A stretch of 64,000 nucleotides of DNA from Frateuria_A sp051900425 (GTDB lineage: Bacteria; Pseudomonadota; Gammaproteobacteria; Xanthomonadales; Rhodanobacteraceae): NCBI RefSeq assembly GCF_051900425.1, contig NZ_JBHZGK010000001.1:434001-498000 (forward strand). Reading direction: 5' to 3'. The notes beneath the pieces are model-generated. The model searched no databases and had not been told where the DNA came from. It worked only from the letters and a program-made list of their open reading frames with translations. Below, in pieces: positions 18,827 to 28,881 of this stretch; within the stretch, counting starts at the first letter, position 1; each line of letters opens with the position of its first letter. Both the position numbers and the translations under genes were made by a program.

Positions 18827-18859
18827 CCTTTTCCTCCGGCCGGCGGCCGGGGGAGAAGG
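18827..18859 (+). terminator. recA-recX intergenic hairpin
   Basis: CCTTTTCCTCCGGCC and GGCCGGGGGAGAAGG form a 15-bp stem (two G-U wobbles) with a GGC loop. It lies 29 bp after the recA stop and about 50 bp before recX. No U-run follows, so it is probably a weak or partial terminator or an mRNA-stabilising hairpin. In E. coli a hairpin between recA and recX limits recX readthrough. A relation to the GGGAGAAGG repeats elsewhere in the window is possible. Confidence 0.55.
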
Positions 18860-18908
18860 GCGGGGTCAGGCGAAGCCTTCCGGCCCTTCGAACACATGGC
18901 GGCTTCCG

Positions 18909-19403
18909 ATGAAGCGCCGACCGGACGACCCGGACAAACCCAAGCGCAGCGCCTACGACAAGGCGCTGGGTCTGCTCGCCCGCCGCGAACATTCGCGTCG
19001 CGAGCTGAAGACCAAACTCCGCCAGGGCGGCTACCAGGGCGAGGAAGCCATCGCCGCGATCGATCGCCTGGGCGAGCAGCGCTACCAGGACGATGACCGC
19101 TTTGCCCAGGTGCTGGTGCGCAGCCGCGCCTCCCAGGGCTACGGCCCGCAGCGTATCCGCGCCGAGCTCAAGACCCACGCGGTGCCCGACGCGCGCATCC
19201 GTGAATTGCTCGACGAGGCGGAGGTCGACTGGGACGCCTCGGCGATCGACCAGCTCCGCCGCCGCTATGGCGGCAAAGGCGTCGTCGACCGCGCCGAACG
19301 CGCCCGACGCGCGCAATTCCTCTTGCGTCGCGGCTTTGCCGCCGCCACAGTACGACGTGCTACCCACGCCGAAGTGGACGACGCTGCCGACGAAATCGAC
19401 TGA
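18909..19403 (+). CDS. recX: recombination regulator RecX
   Basis: A 164-residue RecX made of three-helix repeats. It has SAYDKALGLLARREHSRRELKTKL at the N-terminus, then RYQDDDRFAQVLVRSRASQGYGPQRIRAELK, the family signature, and a C-terminal RRAQFLLRRGFAAATVRRA. RecX binds RecA filaments and inhibits ATPase and strand exchange, limiting excess recombination. The length is typical. It lies directly downstream of recA, as usual, and alaS follows after 54 bp. Confidence 0.95.
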   Translation: MKRRPDDPDKPKRSAYDKALGLLARREHSRRELKTKLRQGGYQGEEAIAAIDRLGEQRYQDDDRFAQVLVRSRASQGYGPQRIRAELKTHAVPDARIRELLDEAEVDWDASAIDQLRRRYGGKGVVDRAERARRAQFLLRRGFAAATVRRATHAEVDDAADEID

Positions 19404-19457
19404 TTTCAACGGCGGTGGCCGCCGGCGTGGCCTTTTTTGTCTACGCCTGCGCTGCCC

Positions 19458-22085
<2,628 letters not shown>

Positions 22086-22132
22086 GCCGTCCGAAGCATT
22101 GTGAATCGGGGATTTATCGCCCGCGAAATGCG

Positions 22133-22162
22133 TTGCGCGCGGCGCTCGCGCTCGGCTAGTAT
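22133..22162 (+). promoter_or_regulatory. csrA: putative sigma-70 promoter for csrA
   Basis: TTGCGC (22133-22138) and TAGTAT (22157-22162) are separated by 18 bp, in the 274-bp gap between alaS and csrA. This would start a leader of roughly 190 nt. Only the hexamer match supports it. Confidence 0.45.
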
Positions 22163-22259
22163 CGGACGACTGTCGGCGGCATGGACCCACGGTGTCGCCG
22201 CGAGGCAAGGGCATTCATGGTGAGTGCCTTGGCTGTGAGCCGGGGAAGGCGGTAGGGCC

Positions 22260-22279
22260 TTCGACGGACTTTCGTCGAA
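22260..22279 (+). promoter_or_regulatory. hairpin with GGA loop in csrA leader
   Basis: TTCGACG/CGTCGAA forms a stem whose loop region reads GGACTTT. A GGA in a hairpin loop is the known CsrA recognition element, and the csrA ribosome binding site itself (TGGAGT, 22344-22349) holds a second GGA. Autorepression by CsrA is inferred. Confidence 0.4.
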
Positions 22280-22359
22280 CTGACTGGCGATGGGGCTCAG
22301 GGGTGAAGCTCCATCGTGCGGCAGGCCTGTGACCAACAGCATTAATGGAGTAACACAAC

Positions 22360-22566
22360 ATGTTGATTCTGACCCGCAGGGTCGGTGAAACCCTGATGAT
22401 CGGTGACGAGGTGACCGTTACCGTTCTCGGCGTGAAGGGCAACCAGGTGCGTATCGGCATCAATGCCCCGAAGAACGTGGCGGTCCATCGCGAAGAGATC
22501 TACCAGCGGATCAAGGGCGAGCACGAGTCCGGCGGCGGCACGTCCGGCGAAACCGGCGAACACTGA
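22360..22566 (+). CDS. csrA: carbon storage regulator CsrA
   Basis: A 68-residue CsrA/RsmA homodimeric RNA-binding protein. The N-terminus MLILTRRVGETLMIGD and the core QVRIGINAPKNVAVHREEIYQRI are almost invariant, including the basic strand residues and the R44-type arginine that contact GGA motifs. The C-terminal tail (GGGTSGETGEH) is variable, as in relatives. It controls translation and stability of mRNAs for carbon metabolism, motility and biofilm. A TGGAGT Shine-Dalgarno precedes the start. tRNA-Ser lies 70 bp downstream. Confidence 0.98.
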   Translation: MLILTRRVGETLMIGDEVTVTVLGVKGNQVRIGINAPKNVAVHREEIYQRIKGEHESGGGTSGETGEH

Positions 22567-22636
22567 TCACGAACGCTTTACCTCGGCGGCGTCGGCCGGT
22601 ATCCTTGCCGGCTCCGCGAAAGCGCGGAACACACCC

Positions 22637-22729
22637 GGAGAGATGCCCGAGAGGCCGAAGGGGCTCCCCTGCTAAGGGAGTATAGGGTCAAAAGCCTTAT
22701 CGAGGGTTCGAATCCCTCTCTCTCCGCCA
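22637..22729 (+). tRNA. serX: tRNA-Ser (GCT)
   Basis: 93 nt including an encoded CCA. Acceptor arms GGAGAGA/TCTCTCC pair fully, and the discriminator is G. The anticodon stem CTCCC/GGGAG encloses CTGCTAA, giving anticodon GCT for AGC/AGU codons. The long variable arm expected of a class II tRNA is present, and the T arm contains GGTTCGAATCC. Confidence 0.96.
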
Positions 22730-22770
22730 GATACGCAAAACGCCCCGAGAGGGGCGTTTTGCGTATCTGG
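22727..22770 (+). terminator. bidirectional terminator after tRNA-Ser
   Basis: A perfect 20-bp inverted repeat (arms CCAGATACGCAAAACGCCCC and its complement) around GAGA. The inner CGCCCC-GAGA-GGGGCG stem is followed by TTTT on both strands, so it can terminate the tRNA from the left and the thioredoxin operon from the right. The outer arm includes the CCA end of the tRNA. Confidence 0.88.
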
Positions 22771-22820
22771 AAGTCGACCAAGCGCGCTTCGGCTCACTCG
22801 CCACATGCAACCCAACCGTA

Positions 22821-22844
22821 CGGTGGGGTGGAGCCCACCCTACG
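22821..22844. repeat. degenerate copy of the GGGTGGGCT.AGCCCACCCTACG repeat
   Basis: CGGTGGGGTGGAGCCCACCCTACGG is a shortened variant of the palindromic element found intact at 33249-33307 and nearly intact at 26850-26913. It touches the end of the thioredoxin-like gene. Confidence 0.55.
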
Positions 22845-23304
22845 GTTTCGGGCCGAGGGCCTGCAACTGCTTTTCCGTCAGTTCGCCGCTGTATCCCTGG
22901 CGGGAGCCATCGGCGCGGATCACCAGCACGCGCGGTGTCTCGCCGCCCCATTCGGGATCGAGCAGATAGTTGAGCCGCTCCGGCGTGGCGTCGGCGTACG
23001 CGCGGGCAGGCCAGGCCGTCATGCCGGCGGTGGCGAGGCGCTTTTCGATGGCCTTGGCATGGGCCATGTCGTCGGTGGCCACGGTGACCAGCTCGATACT
23101 CTTCGGATGCGCCTGCTGCAATCGCGCCAGGGCTTGCAGGTTCGGTTCGCAATACGCGCAGTCCAGCGCCCACAGGGCGATCAGGCGCTCGCCGTGGGCC
23201 GGTGGCGCAAGCAGGGCGGGGACGTCGGTTGCGCTCAACGGCTTCAAGGAGCCGGCCGTGGCGAGGCCCGGCAGCAGCAACAGGGCGACGAGCCAAGGCT
23301 TCAT
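22840..23304 (-). CDS. TlpA-like thioredoxin-fold protein, periplasmic
   Basis: A 154-residue protein with a signal peptide (PWLVALLLLPGLATAG) and a thioredoxin fold. The active-site equivalent is WALDCAYCEPN with cysteines 49 and 52 (CxxC). The conserved cis-Pro region is GETPRVLVIRADG, and the C-terminal strand reads GYSGELTEKQLQALG. It probably acts as a periplasmic thiol-disulphide reductase or metal-handling redoxin. Its start overlaps the stop of the Asp-box propeller gene (23301-23304), so the two are coupled. It is the last gene of the TonB receptor operon. Confidence 0.83.
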   Translation of the reverse strand: MKPWLVALLLLPGLATAGSLKPLSATDVPALLAPPAHGERLIALWALDCAYCEPNLQALARLQQAHPKSIELVTVATDDMAHAKAIEKRLATAGMTAWPARAYADATPERLNYLLDPEWGGETPRVLVIRADGSRQGYSGELTEKQLQALGPKP

Positions 23305-24467
23305 GGCGTCGTCCCGGCGGAGAGCAGGCGGAAGCCGGTCGCCGTATTCCAGGCGACGTAGGCCCGACCATCGCGCAGCACCAGCTGCGGCGAGCCCACC
23401 GCCGCGGCGCTGCTTGCCAACGTGCGCGGCGTGCCGAAATGCAGCCCGCCGTCGTCCGAGCGGCGCAGCATCAGCGTCTCGCCTTTCGCGTCGACCTGGT
23501 TCCACGCCACCCACACCGTGTTGCCATCCACCGCGATATCCGCGTGGCTGGCACCGGCGCCGGCGATCGCCTGCGCGTGTGCGGCGTGCTGGCCAGGCTG
23601 GAGCTGGCCGTACCGGATGGTCGGTTTGCCGTGGGCCTCGTACCAGACCGCGTGGCGGGTGCCGTCCGGTGCAATCGCAAGGCCCGGGCCGTGGTGCGGG
23701 CAGCCGGCGATGTGCCAGCCGCTGAAGGTGGCGCGCTCGGCATGGCTGGCCCCGCCGTCGGTGCGCAGCACGGCGAAGGCGTGGTCGCGGATGTTGTCGC
23801 CATAGACCGCGCGGAAGAACGCGGCGATATCGCCCTGCCGCGTGTGCGAGAGCGCGATGCGGCAGCACTCGCAACTGTGCTCTGCAAGCTTGCGCTCGGG
23901 GACGAAGCTCGCGCCGCGATCGTCGGACCACGCGTAGTACACGGCAGCGCCCAGGTAGGGCTTGCCCGCTGCCTCGGCCGCGGCCTGGTCGCGCTTGTCG
24001 ATCCAGGCCAGCACCACGCGCCCCTTGCCGTCGACGGCGAGCGCATCGAAGCGGTGGGTGATCTCCGCGCGATCGTGGTGGACGGTGAGCGGCGCGGAGA
24101 AATGGGCGCCGTCATCCAGCGAACGGGCGAAGCGCACGAAGCCGGTCCACGGCTTGGCGCGCGGTTGCGACCAGCTCACGTAGATCTCGCCTTTCGGGCC
24201 GAACGCCAGCTTGGGCCGGTTCTCGCCTTCGGCGTAGATTGGCTCGGGCGTGGCATTGACCGGCACCGGCGCGCTGAAGGTCTTGCCCAGGTCGTCGGAG
24301 TGGCGCAGGCGCACGTGGCCGTCGGCGGCATCGGCCACCCAAAGCCGGCCTTGCGCGTCGAACGCCGCGCTTGCGCCAAGCGGCGGCTCCTTCGGCATGG
24401 CCATGCGCTCGTGCGCAGCCACCGGCGCGACGGCAAGGCAAAGCAGCAGGATCAGCAGACGACGCAT
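23301..24467 (-). CDS. exported Asp-box beta-propeller with conserved Cys/His cluster
   Basis: A 388-residue protein with a signal peptide (LLILLLCLAVAPVAA). Several Asp-box (BNR) motifs are visible: SDDLGKTF near 57, SLDDGAHF near 116, SDDRGASF near 181 and SDDGGLHF near the end. Automatic annotation would call it a sialidase. However, the sialidase Arg triad and FRIP motif are not evident. Instead there is an HSCECCRIALS cluster (Cys 199, 201, 202) and GCPHHGPGLA (Cys 256, His 258, His 259), both of which I recognise in uncharacterised propellers. It is sandwiched between a TonB receptor and a thioredoxin in one operon, suggesting metal or redox chemistry rather than sugar hydrolysis. Confidence 0.75.
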   Translation of the reverse strand: MRRLLILLLCLAVAPVAAHERMAMPKEPPLGASAAFDAQGRLWVADAADGHVRLRHSDDLGKTFSAPVPVNATPEPIYAEGENRPKLAFGPKGEIYVSWSQPRAKPWTGFVRFARSLDDGAHFSAPLTVHHDRAEITHRFDALAVDGKGRVVLAWIDKRDQAAAEAAGKPYLGAAVYYAWSDDRGASFVPERKLAEHSCECCRIALSHTRQGDIAAFFRAVYGDNIRDHAFAVLRTDGGASHAERATFSGWHIAGCPHHGPGLAIAPDGTRHAVWYEAHGKPTIRYGQLQPGQHAAHAQAIAGAGASHADIAVDGNTVWVAWNQVDAKGETLMLRRSDDGGLHFGTPRTLASSAAAVGSPQLVLRDGRAYVAWNTATGFRLLSAGTTP

Positions 24468-24480
24468 GGGATTCCTTCGG

Positions 24481-26736
24481 CTACAGCTCCCAGCGCACGC
24501 CGCCGACCCAGGTGCGGCCGGCATAGGGGTGGTAGACCCAGTAGCGCGCGTTGGTGAGGTTGTCCACGCCCAGCGAGGCGGTCCAGCGCGGGGCGAAATG
24601 CCAGCGCAGTTTCGCATCGGCGACCGTGAAGGCACTGACGGCGCCGTAGGTGTCGACGAAATCGCTGTTGTCCAGCGAGCCGTACTGGCGACCGGAGCGG
24701 CGGATGCCCAACGAGGCTTCCCAGCCGTCGGCAAAGCGGTAGTCGGCGAACAGGCTGGCGCGCAGGCGCGGGATGCGCGGGAACCATTTGCCTTCGGCCA
24801 GCGGGTAGCGGCGGTCGCGCAGGGTCTTGGCGTCGTTCACGGCCACGCTGGCGGTGAGGTCCAGCCCGGGCGTCCAGAGGTCGGTCAGCGCAAGCTCGCC
24901 CTCGATGCCGCGGATGCGCGTCAGGTCGATGTTCTGCACGTTGGTGACAGTGGGCGTGACGGTGATGTCGGTCTGCGTGTAGAGCGCATCGGCGATGCGG
25001 TCCTGGAACAGCGAGACGCGCCAGTGGCCGTCGGTGAGCTGCCGCTTGAGCGTGAGGTCCATCGAGTTGTCCCGCTCAGGCTTGAGGCTGGGGTCGTTGC
25101 CGACGATCGCGTTGGCGGCGATCGCACCCTGGAACAGCTCGGCCACGGTCGGGTAGCGCACGGCCTTGCCCCAGGCCAGGCGGAGCTGCCAGTCGGGCGC
25201 GAAGTCCCACTCGAGCGCGGCCTTGGGCGACAGGTCGCTGCGCTGGCGGTCGGCGTAACGGACGGTCGCGGCGCTGTCCGCACGGCGTCCGCCGTAGGCG
25301 CGCCATTGCTCCCAGCGAGCACCCAGCGTCAGTGCCCAGGCATCGGCAAAGCTCCAGACGTCCTGCAGGTAGGCGGCGCGCGTCTGCGTGCGGCCGGCGA
25401 AGGCGCTCGCCAGCGCACCGTCGGCGGTGCCGCGCCAGTCGCTGGCGGCGAACACGCGCGAATCGAGCACGTAGCGGTCGCCGTGCAGGCCGGCGTAGAG
25501 CATGTGCGTGTCGCCCAGCGGGCCGGAGCTGCGCAGGTCGAGCGTGTCCCAGCCGGAGCCTGCGTTGTCCGCCACGGTGCCGGGACCGCCCAGCGGGCCG
25601 ACCGGCGGCGGCAGCGACGCGTTGCGCGCGAGCGCGCGGGCGAAGTCGTAATGGCTGGCGACGGCGGTCCAGCGCCAGTCGCCGGACCAGTGGCCATTGA
25701 ACTCGGCGCCGTACAGGAGGTGGGTATCCTCGCTGCCGCTCGGCGCCAGGCCGCTGGCCGGCAAGGTCCAGGTGCCGCCATAGGCGCTCACCGTGCCCGC
25801 GGCGACCGGCTGCCCGCCGGCATCGCGCAGGAAGCTGCGCGTACGGTCCTCGGCGTGGTTGTGCCACCAGCCGAGCGTGAACAGCGCCGCCGCCCGGTCG
25901 GTCAGGTCCACCCCGAGCTTGAGCTTGGCCTGGGTCTGCACGGTGTGCTCGATGCTGTTGGCGCCATAGACCAGGCGAGGACTGCCGTTGGGATTGCGGT
26001 CGAGCGTGGCGCCATCCACTGCGACGGCAGCCGACGGATCGCCGCCGGCCTTGGCAGTGGCGTACTGCATCGGCTGGCCGTGGTTGTCCAGCCGGTCGAG
26101 GGTGAGCAGCCAGCTCCAGCGGCCCTGCCGGTTGCCGAGCGAAGCGGCGGCGTGGCGGCCGTTGTAGTGGCCGCCGGCGCCATAGGCGTCGCGGAAATCC
26201 TGGCTCATGACCTGCATGCTGGCGCTGGCGGTGAGCCGCTCGGGCAGGCGCGTGTGGATCAGTACCGTGGTGCCGATCGAGTTGCCCGGATAGAGCGCCG
26301 AGTAGGGACCGTACAGCACGTCGACCGCGCCGATTTCCCCGGGCGCGACCATGCCCCAGCGCGGCGCACCGTCCCAGCCGTTGGTCATCAGGTTGGAGAG
26401 CAGCAGGCCGTTGGAATAGACCAGGCTGCGCGCGCTTTGCAGGGTGCCCGCGTTGCGCCCGCTGATGATCGCGTTGGGGTCGCCGATGTAGCGCGAGCGC
26501 ACCTGCAGGTTGGGCGCGAAGCGCAGCGCGTCGGCACTGGTGGTGACGTTCTGCCGCGCGAGCTGGGCGCGGTCGATGCGCACGCTGACCGCCGGCGTCT
26601 CGGTGACGTGGGTGTCGCTGGCGTGCACCATCACCGGTGCGAGCGTGGTGGCTTGCGGTGGCGTGTCGGCGGCGTGCAGCAGGGCAGGGGTAGCCAGGAG
26701 GGCGAGCACGCAGATGCCGGGCGATCGGGGCTTCAC
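24481..26736 (-). CDS. TonB-dependent outer-membrane receptor, substrate unknown
   Basis: A 751-residue receptor. With the GTG start at 26736 the protein begins with a good signal peptide (ICVLALLATPALLHA); an ATG at 26772 would put 12 charged residues before it. The plug domain holds VSVRIDRAQLARQNVTTSADALR, NAIISGRNAGTLQSARS and GAVDVLYGPYSALYPGNSIGTTVLIHT, followed by a 22-strand-type barrel that ends WVGGVRWEL. The plug TonB box is roughly TLAPVMVHA. The two downstream genes start 13 bp later and overlap each other. Its substrate is likely the one processed by the Cys-rich propeller and the thioredoxin. No haem or siderophore motif is obvious. Confidence 0.85.
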   Translation of the reverse strand: MKPRSPGICVLALLATPALLHAADTPPQATTLAPVMVHASDTHVTETPAVSVRIDRAQLARQNVTTSADALRFAPNLQVRSRYIGDPNAIISGRNAGTLQSARSLVYSNGLLLSNLMTNGWDGAPRWGMVAPGEIGAVDVLYGPYSALYPGNSIGTTVLIHTRLPERLTASASMQVMSQDFRDAYGAGGHYNGRHAAASLGNRQGRWSWLLTLDRLDNHGQPMQYATAKAGGDPSAAVAVDGATLDRNPNGSPRLVYGANSIEHTVQTQAKLKLGVDLTDRAAALFTLGWWHNHAEDRTRSFLRDAGGQPVAAGTVSAYGGTWTLPASGLAPSGSEDTHLLYGAEFNGHWSGDWRWTAVASHYDFARALARNASLPPPVGPLGGPGTVADNAGSGWDTLDLRSSGPLGDTHMLYAGLHGDRYVLDSRVFAASDWRGTADGALASAFAGRTQTRAAYLQDVWSFADAWALTLGARWEQWRAYGGRRADSAATVRYADRQRSDLSPKAALEWDFAPDWQLRLAWGKAVRYPTVAELFQGAIAANAIVGNDPSLKPERDNSMDLTLKRQLTDGHWRVSLFQDRIADALYTQTDITVTPTVTNVQNIDLTRIRGIEGELALTDLWTPGLDLTASVAVNDAKTLRDRRYPLAEGKWFPRIPRLRASLFADYRFADGWEASLGIRRSGRQYGSLDNSDFVDTYGAVSAFTVADAKLRWHFAPRWTASLGVDNLTNARYWVYHPYAGRTWVGGVRWEL

Positions 26737-26849
26737 GGTCAACTCTGGACGTGGGTCGAGGCTTCGCAGCATAGCGGCGCCAATGTGCACGGCCAGATGA
26801 CGCGTTGTCGCACGGGAGTGTGGAAAGCCCGCGCTGGCGGGGAGAAGAA

Positions 26850-26913
26850 GGGTGGGCTTGAGCCCACCAGGTCGCGCGAGGCAGGCGGCCGGTGGGCTGA
26901 AGCCCACCCTACG
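26850..26913. repeat. REP-like inverted repeat element
   Basis: GGGTGGGCTTGAGCCCACC and GGTGGGCTGAAGCCCACCCTACG in inverted orientation, each arm palindromic itself, separated by a short GC-rich spacer. The same unit occurs at 33249-33307. It sits between the RegA-type regulator and the TonB receptor. Confidence 0.75.
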
Positions 26914-26922
26914 TGGGCACGA

Positions 26923-27501
26923 TCATTCGCCCGCGTCGGGACGCTCGCGCACCGGATGCTTGCTCAGTTTGCGCTGCAGCGTGCGGCGATGCATGCCCAG
27001 GCGCCGCGCGGTCTCGGAGATGTTGCCGTCGCATTCGGTCAGCACGCGCTGGATGTGTTCCCACTCCAGCCGGCGCAGCGCGAGAGGCGCTTCGGGCGCC
27101 TCCGGCGGCTCGTCGTCGGCGGGTGCCGGGCCTTCGCCCTCGAGCAGCGCACGCACCACCGCGTCGGCATCGACCGGCTTGGCCAGGTAGTCGTGGGCGC
27201 CGCGCTTGATCGCTTCCACGGCGGTGGCGATCGAGGCGTAGCCGGTCAGCAGCAGGATGCGCATCTCCGGCACCAGCGCGTGCAGTTCGGAGATCAGCTT
27301 CAGCCCGTTCTCCTCGCCCAGCTTGAGGTCCAGCACGCAGTAGCGTGGCTGGTGCCGGCGGGCCAGCTGCCGCGCCTCGTCGGCGCGGGTGGCGCCGATC
27401 GCTTCGAAGCCACGCGAGCCCAGCGCGCGGGAGAGCACGCGGACGAAGGTGGCGTCGTCGTCGACGATCAGCAACTGGCGGGGAGCGTTGGCGTCGGTCA
27501 T
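26923..27501 (-). CDS. regA: RegA/PrrA/ActR-family redox response regulator
   Basis: A 192-residue response regulator. The receiver has LLIVDDDATF at the N-terminus, phospho-acceptor Asp near residue 58 (CVLDLKLGEENG), LLTGYASIATAVEAIKRGA and the HDYLAKP lysine. After a Pro/Glu-rich linker, the DNA-binding Fis-type helix-turn-helix GNISETARRLGMHRRTLQRKL is almost identical to that of RegA. In other proteobacteria RegA controls respiration, photosynthesis and carbon or nitrogen fixation genes by redox state. It follows its cognate kinase by 68 bp. The start at 27501 gives the usual short N-terminus. Confidence 0.92.
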   Translation of the reverse strand: MTDANAPRQLLIVDDDATFVRVLSRALGSRGFEAIGATRADEARQLARRHQPRYCVLDLKLGEENGLKLISELHALVPEMRILLLTGYASIATAVEAIKRGAHDYLAKPVDADAVVRALLEGEGPAPADDEPPEAPEAPLALRRLEWEHIQRVLTECDGNISETARRLGMHRRTLQRKLSKHPVRERPDAGE

Positions 27502-27569
27502 GAGGGCTGTGGGAGCGGCATCGGGAAAGACATTCTTGCCCGAGCGCGTCGCAGTTGCACGTTCGGCGG

Positions 27570-28838
27570 TCAGCCGGCGCCGATCGCGGCTAGCGGAAGG
27601 CGCAGGCGCACCTGCGCACCTTCCCCCGTGTTGCCCGCCGTCAGTTCGCCGTTGAGGCGCTCGGCGGTCGCTTCGGCCAGCGCGAGGCCCAGCCCGAGGC
27701 CGCCCTGTTTGCCGCTGCGGCCAAGTTCGCCCAGTTCGGCCTGGCTGTCGAAGCCGGGGCCGTGGTCGCGCACGGTCAGCTCCAGCCAGCCGTGCTCGCA
27801 GCGGATCTGCAGTTCGACCGCGTCCGAGCCGCGCGACTCCGAGGCGTCGGCCGCATTGTTGAGCAGGTTGATCAGCGCGTGGCGCAGGCCCGCCGGCACG
27901 CGCAGCACCAGCCGGGCGGTGGCGTCGGGCAGGTCGAGCGCGAGCTCCGCTTCCGGGCGCAGCAACTGGAAGCGCTCCAGGCAACCGTGCACGAAGGCCT
28001 GCAGCGACATCCGCTCGGCCTCCTGCGACAGCTGCGCCTGGCCGAAGGCGACCATCTCGCGCAGGATCGTGCGGCAGCGATCGACCTGCTCCTGCAGCAG
28101 CGCGAGGTCTTCTTCCAGCAGGGCATCCTGCGCATGCTCGCGGCGCAGCTCGGGCAGCAGCGTGCGCATGGTCGCCAGCGGCGTGTTGAGCTCGTGTGCG
28201 GCACCTGCGGCCTGGGTGGCAATGGCGAGGATGCCTTCGTCGCGCAGCGCGCGCTCACGCACGCGCTGCACTTCGAGCTGCTGCATGCGCAACGCGCGCG
28301 CCAGCCGGTTGATGAAGAAGCCCAGCAGCAGCGCGGTGATCACGAAGTTCACGCCCATGCCGAGGATGTGCAGCGGAAAGCCGCCGCCGTGCATGGGCAG
28401 CGGCAGCGGTTCGTAGCGATAGAGCAGCAGCAGGTAGGCCACGCCGGCGAGGGCTGCCACCGCCAGCACCGCCGGCACCGACAGGGCGGCGGCAGTCAAC
28501 GCGATCGGCACCAGCAGCAAGGTCACGAACGGGTTGCTGGCGCCGCCGGTGAAGTAGAGCAGATAACCCAGCACCAGCGTGTCGACCGCCACGTGCAGGA
28601 TGGTTTCCCACTCGCGCACCGGCCAGGGCTGGCCGAGCCGCCAGGCGGCGAACACGGCGAAGACGGCCAACGCGCCGATGCCGGTCAGCAGCGGCAGCAG
28701 CGGAATCGGCAGGTGCATCCACAGCGCGCAGACCAGCACCGCCACGCTCTGCCCGGCGATCGCGCAAAGGCGCAACCAGGCGAGCATGCGCGTGAGCGCG
28801 AAAGGACCGATGCGGCGGTTGGCGTGCCGGTGGGGCAT
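27570..28838 (-). CDS. regB: RegB/PrrB-family redox-sensing histidine kinase
   Basis: A 422-residue kinase with about six transmembrane helices in the first 180 residues. The RegB quinone-binding heptapeptide GGxxNPF is present as GGASNPF at residues 98-104, between membrane helices. The H-box is AAHELNTPLATMRTLLPEL with His 215. Cys 255 in QVDRCRTIL occupies the place of the redox-active cysteine of RegB. N-box (LINLLNNAADAS) and G-box (GGLGLGLALAEATAERL) follow. It should phosphorylate the adjacent RegA-type regulator when the quinone pool is reduced. It is separated from the POT transporter by a terminator. Confidence 0.92.
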   Translation of the reverse strand: MPHRHANRRIGPFALTRMLAWLRLCAIAGQSVAVLVCALWMHLPIPLLPLLTGIGALAVFAVFAAWRLGQPWPVREWETILHVAVDTLVLGYLLYFTGGASNPFVTLLLVPIALTAAALSVPAVLAVAALAGVAYLLLLYRYEPLPLPMHGGGFPLHILGMGVNFVITALLLGFFINRLARALRMQQLEVQRVRERALRDEGILAIATQAAGAAHELNTPLATMRTLLPELRREHAQDALLEEDLALLQEQVDRCRTILREMVAFGQAQLSQEAERMSLQAFVHGCLERFQLLRPEAELALDLPDATARLVLRVPAGLRHALINLLNNAADASESRGSDAVELQIRCEHGWLELTVRDHGPGFDSQAELGELGRSGKQGGLGLGLALAEATAERLNGELTAGNTGEGAQVRLRLPLAAIGAG

Positions 28839-28844
28839 GGTGCG

Positions 28845-28875
28845 AAAAAAAGGCGCCGCGGAGGTCCGCGGCGCC
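28845..28875 (-). terminator. terminator of POT transporter gene
   Basis: GGCGCCGCGGA/TCCGCGGCGCC stem (11 bp, tight loop) followed on the minus strand by seven U residues. It lies directly after the transporter stop at 28882 and ahead of regB. Confidence 0.85.
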
Positions 28876-28881
28876 GCGGGA

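Noticed and set aside
23301..24467. Sialidase annotation for the Asp-box protein
   Set aside because: Asp boxes are present but the catalytic Arg triad and FRIP motif are not evident; Cys/His cluster points elsewhere.
24250..28416. 1388-codon plus-strand open frame
   Set aside because: Antisense of the propeller, TonB receptor and RegB/RegA genes; produced by high GC, not coding.
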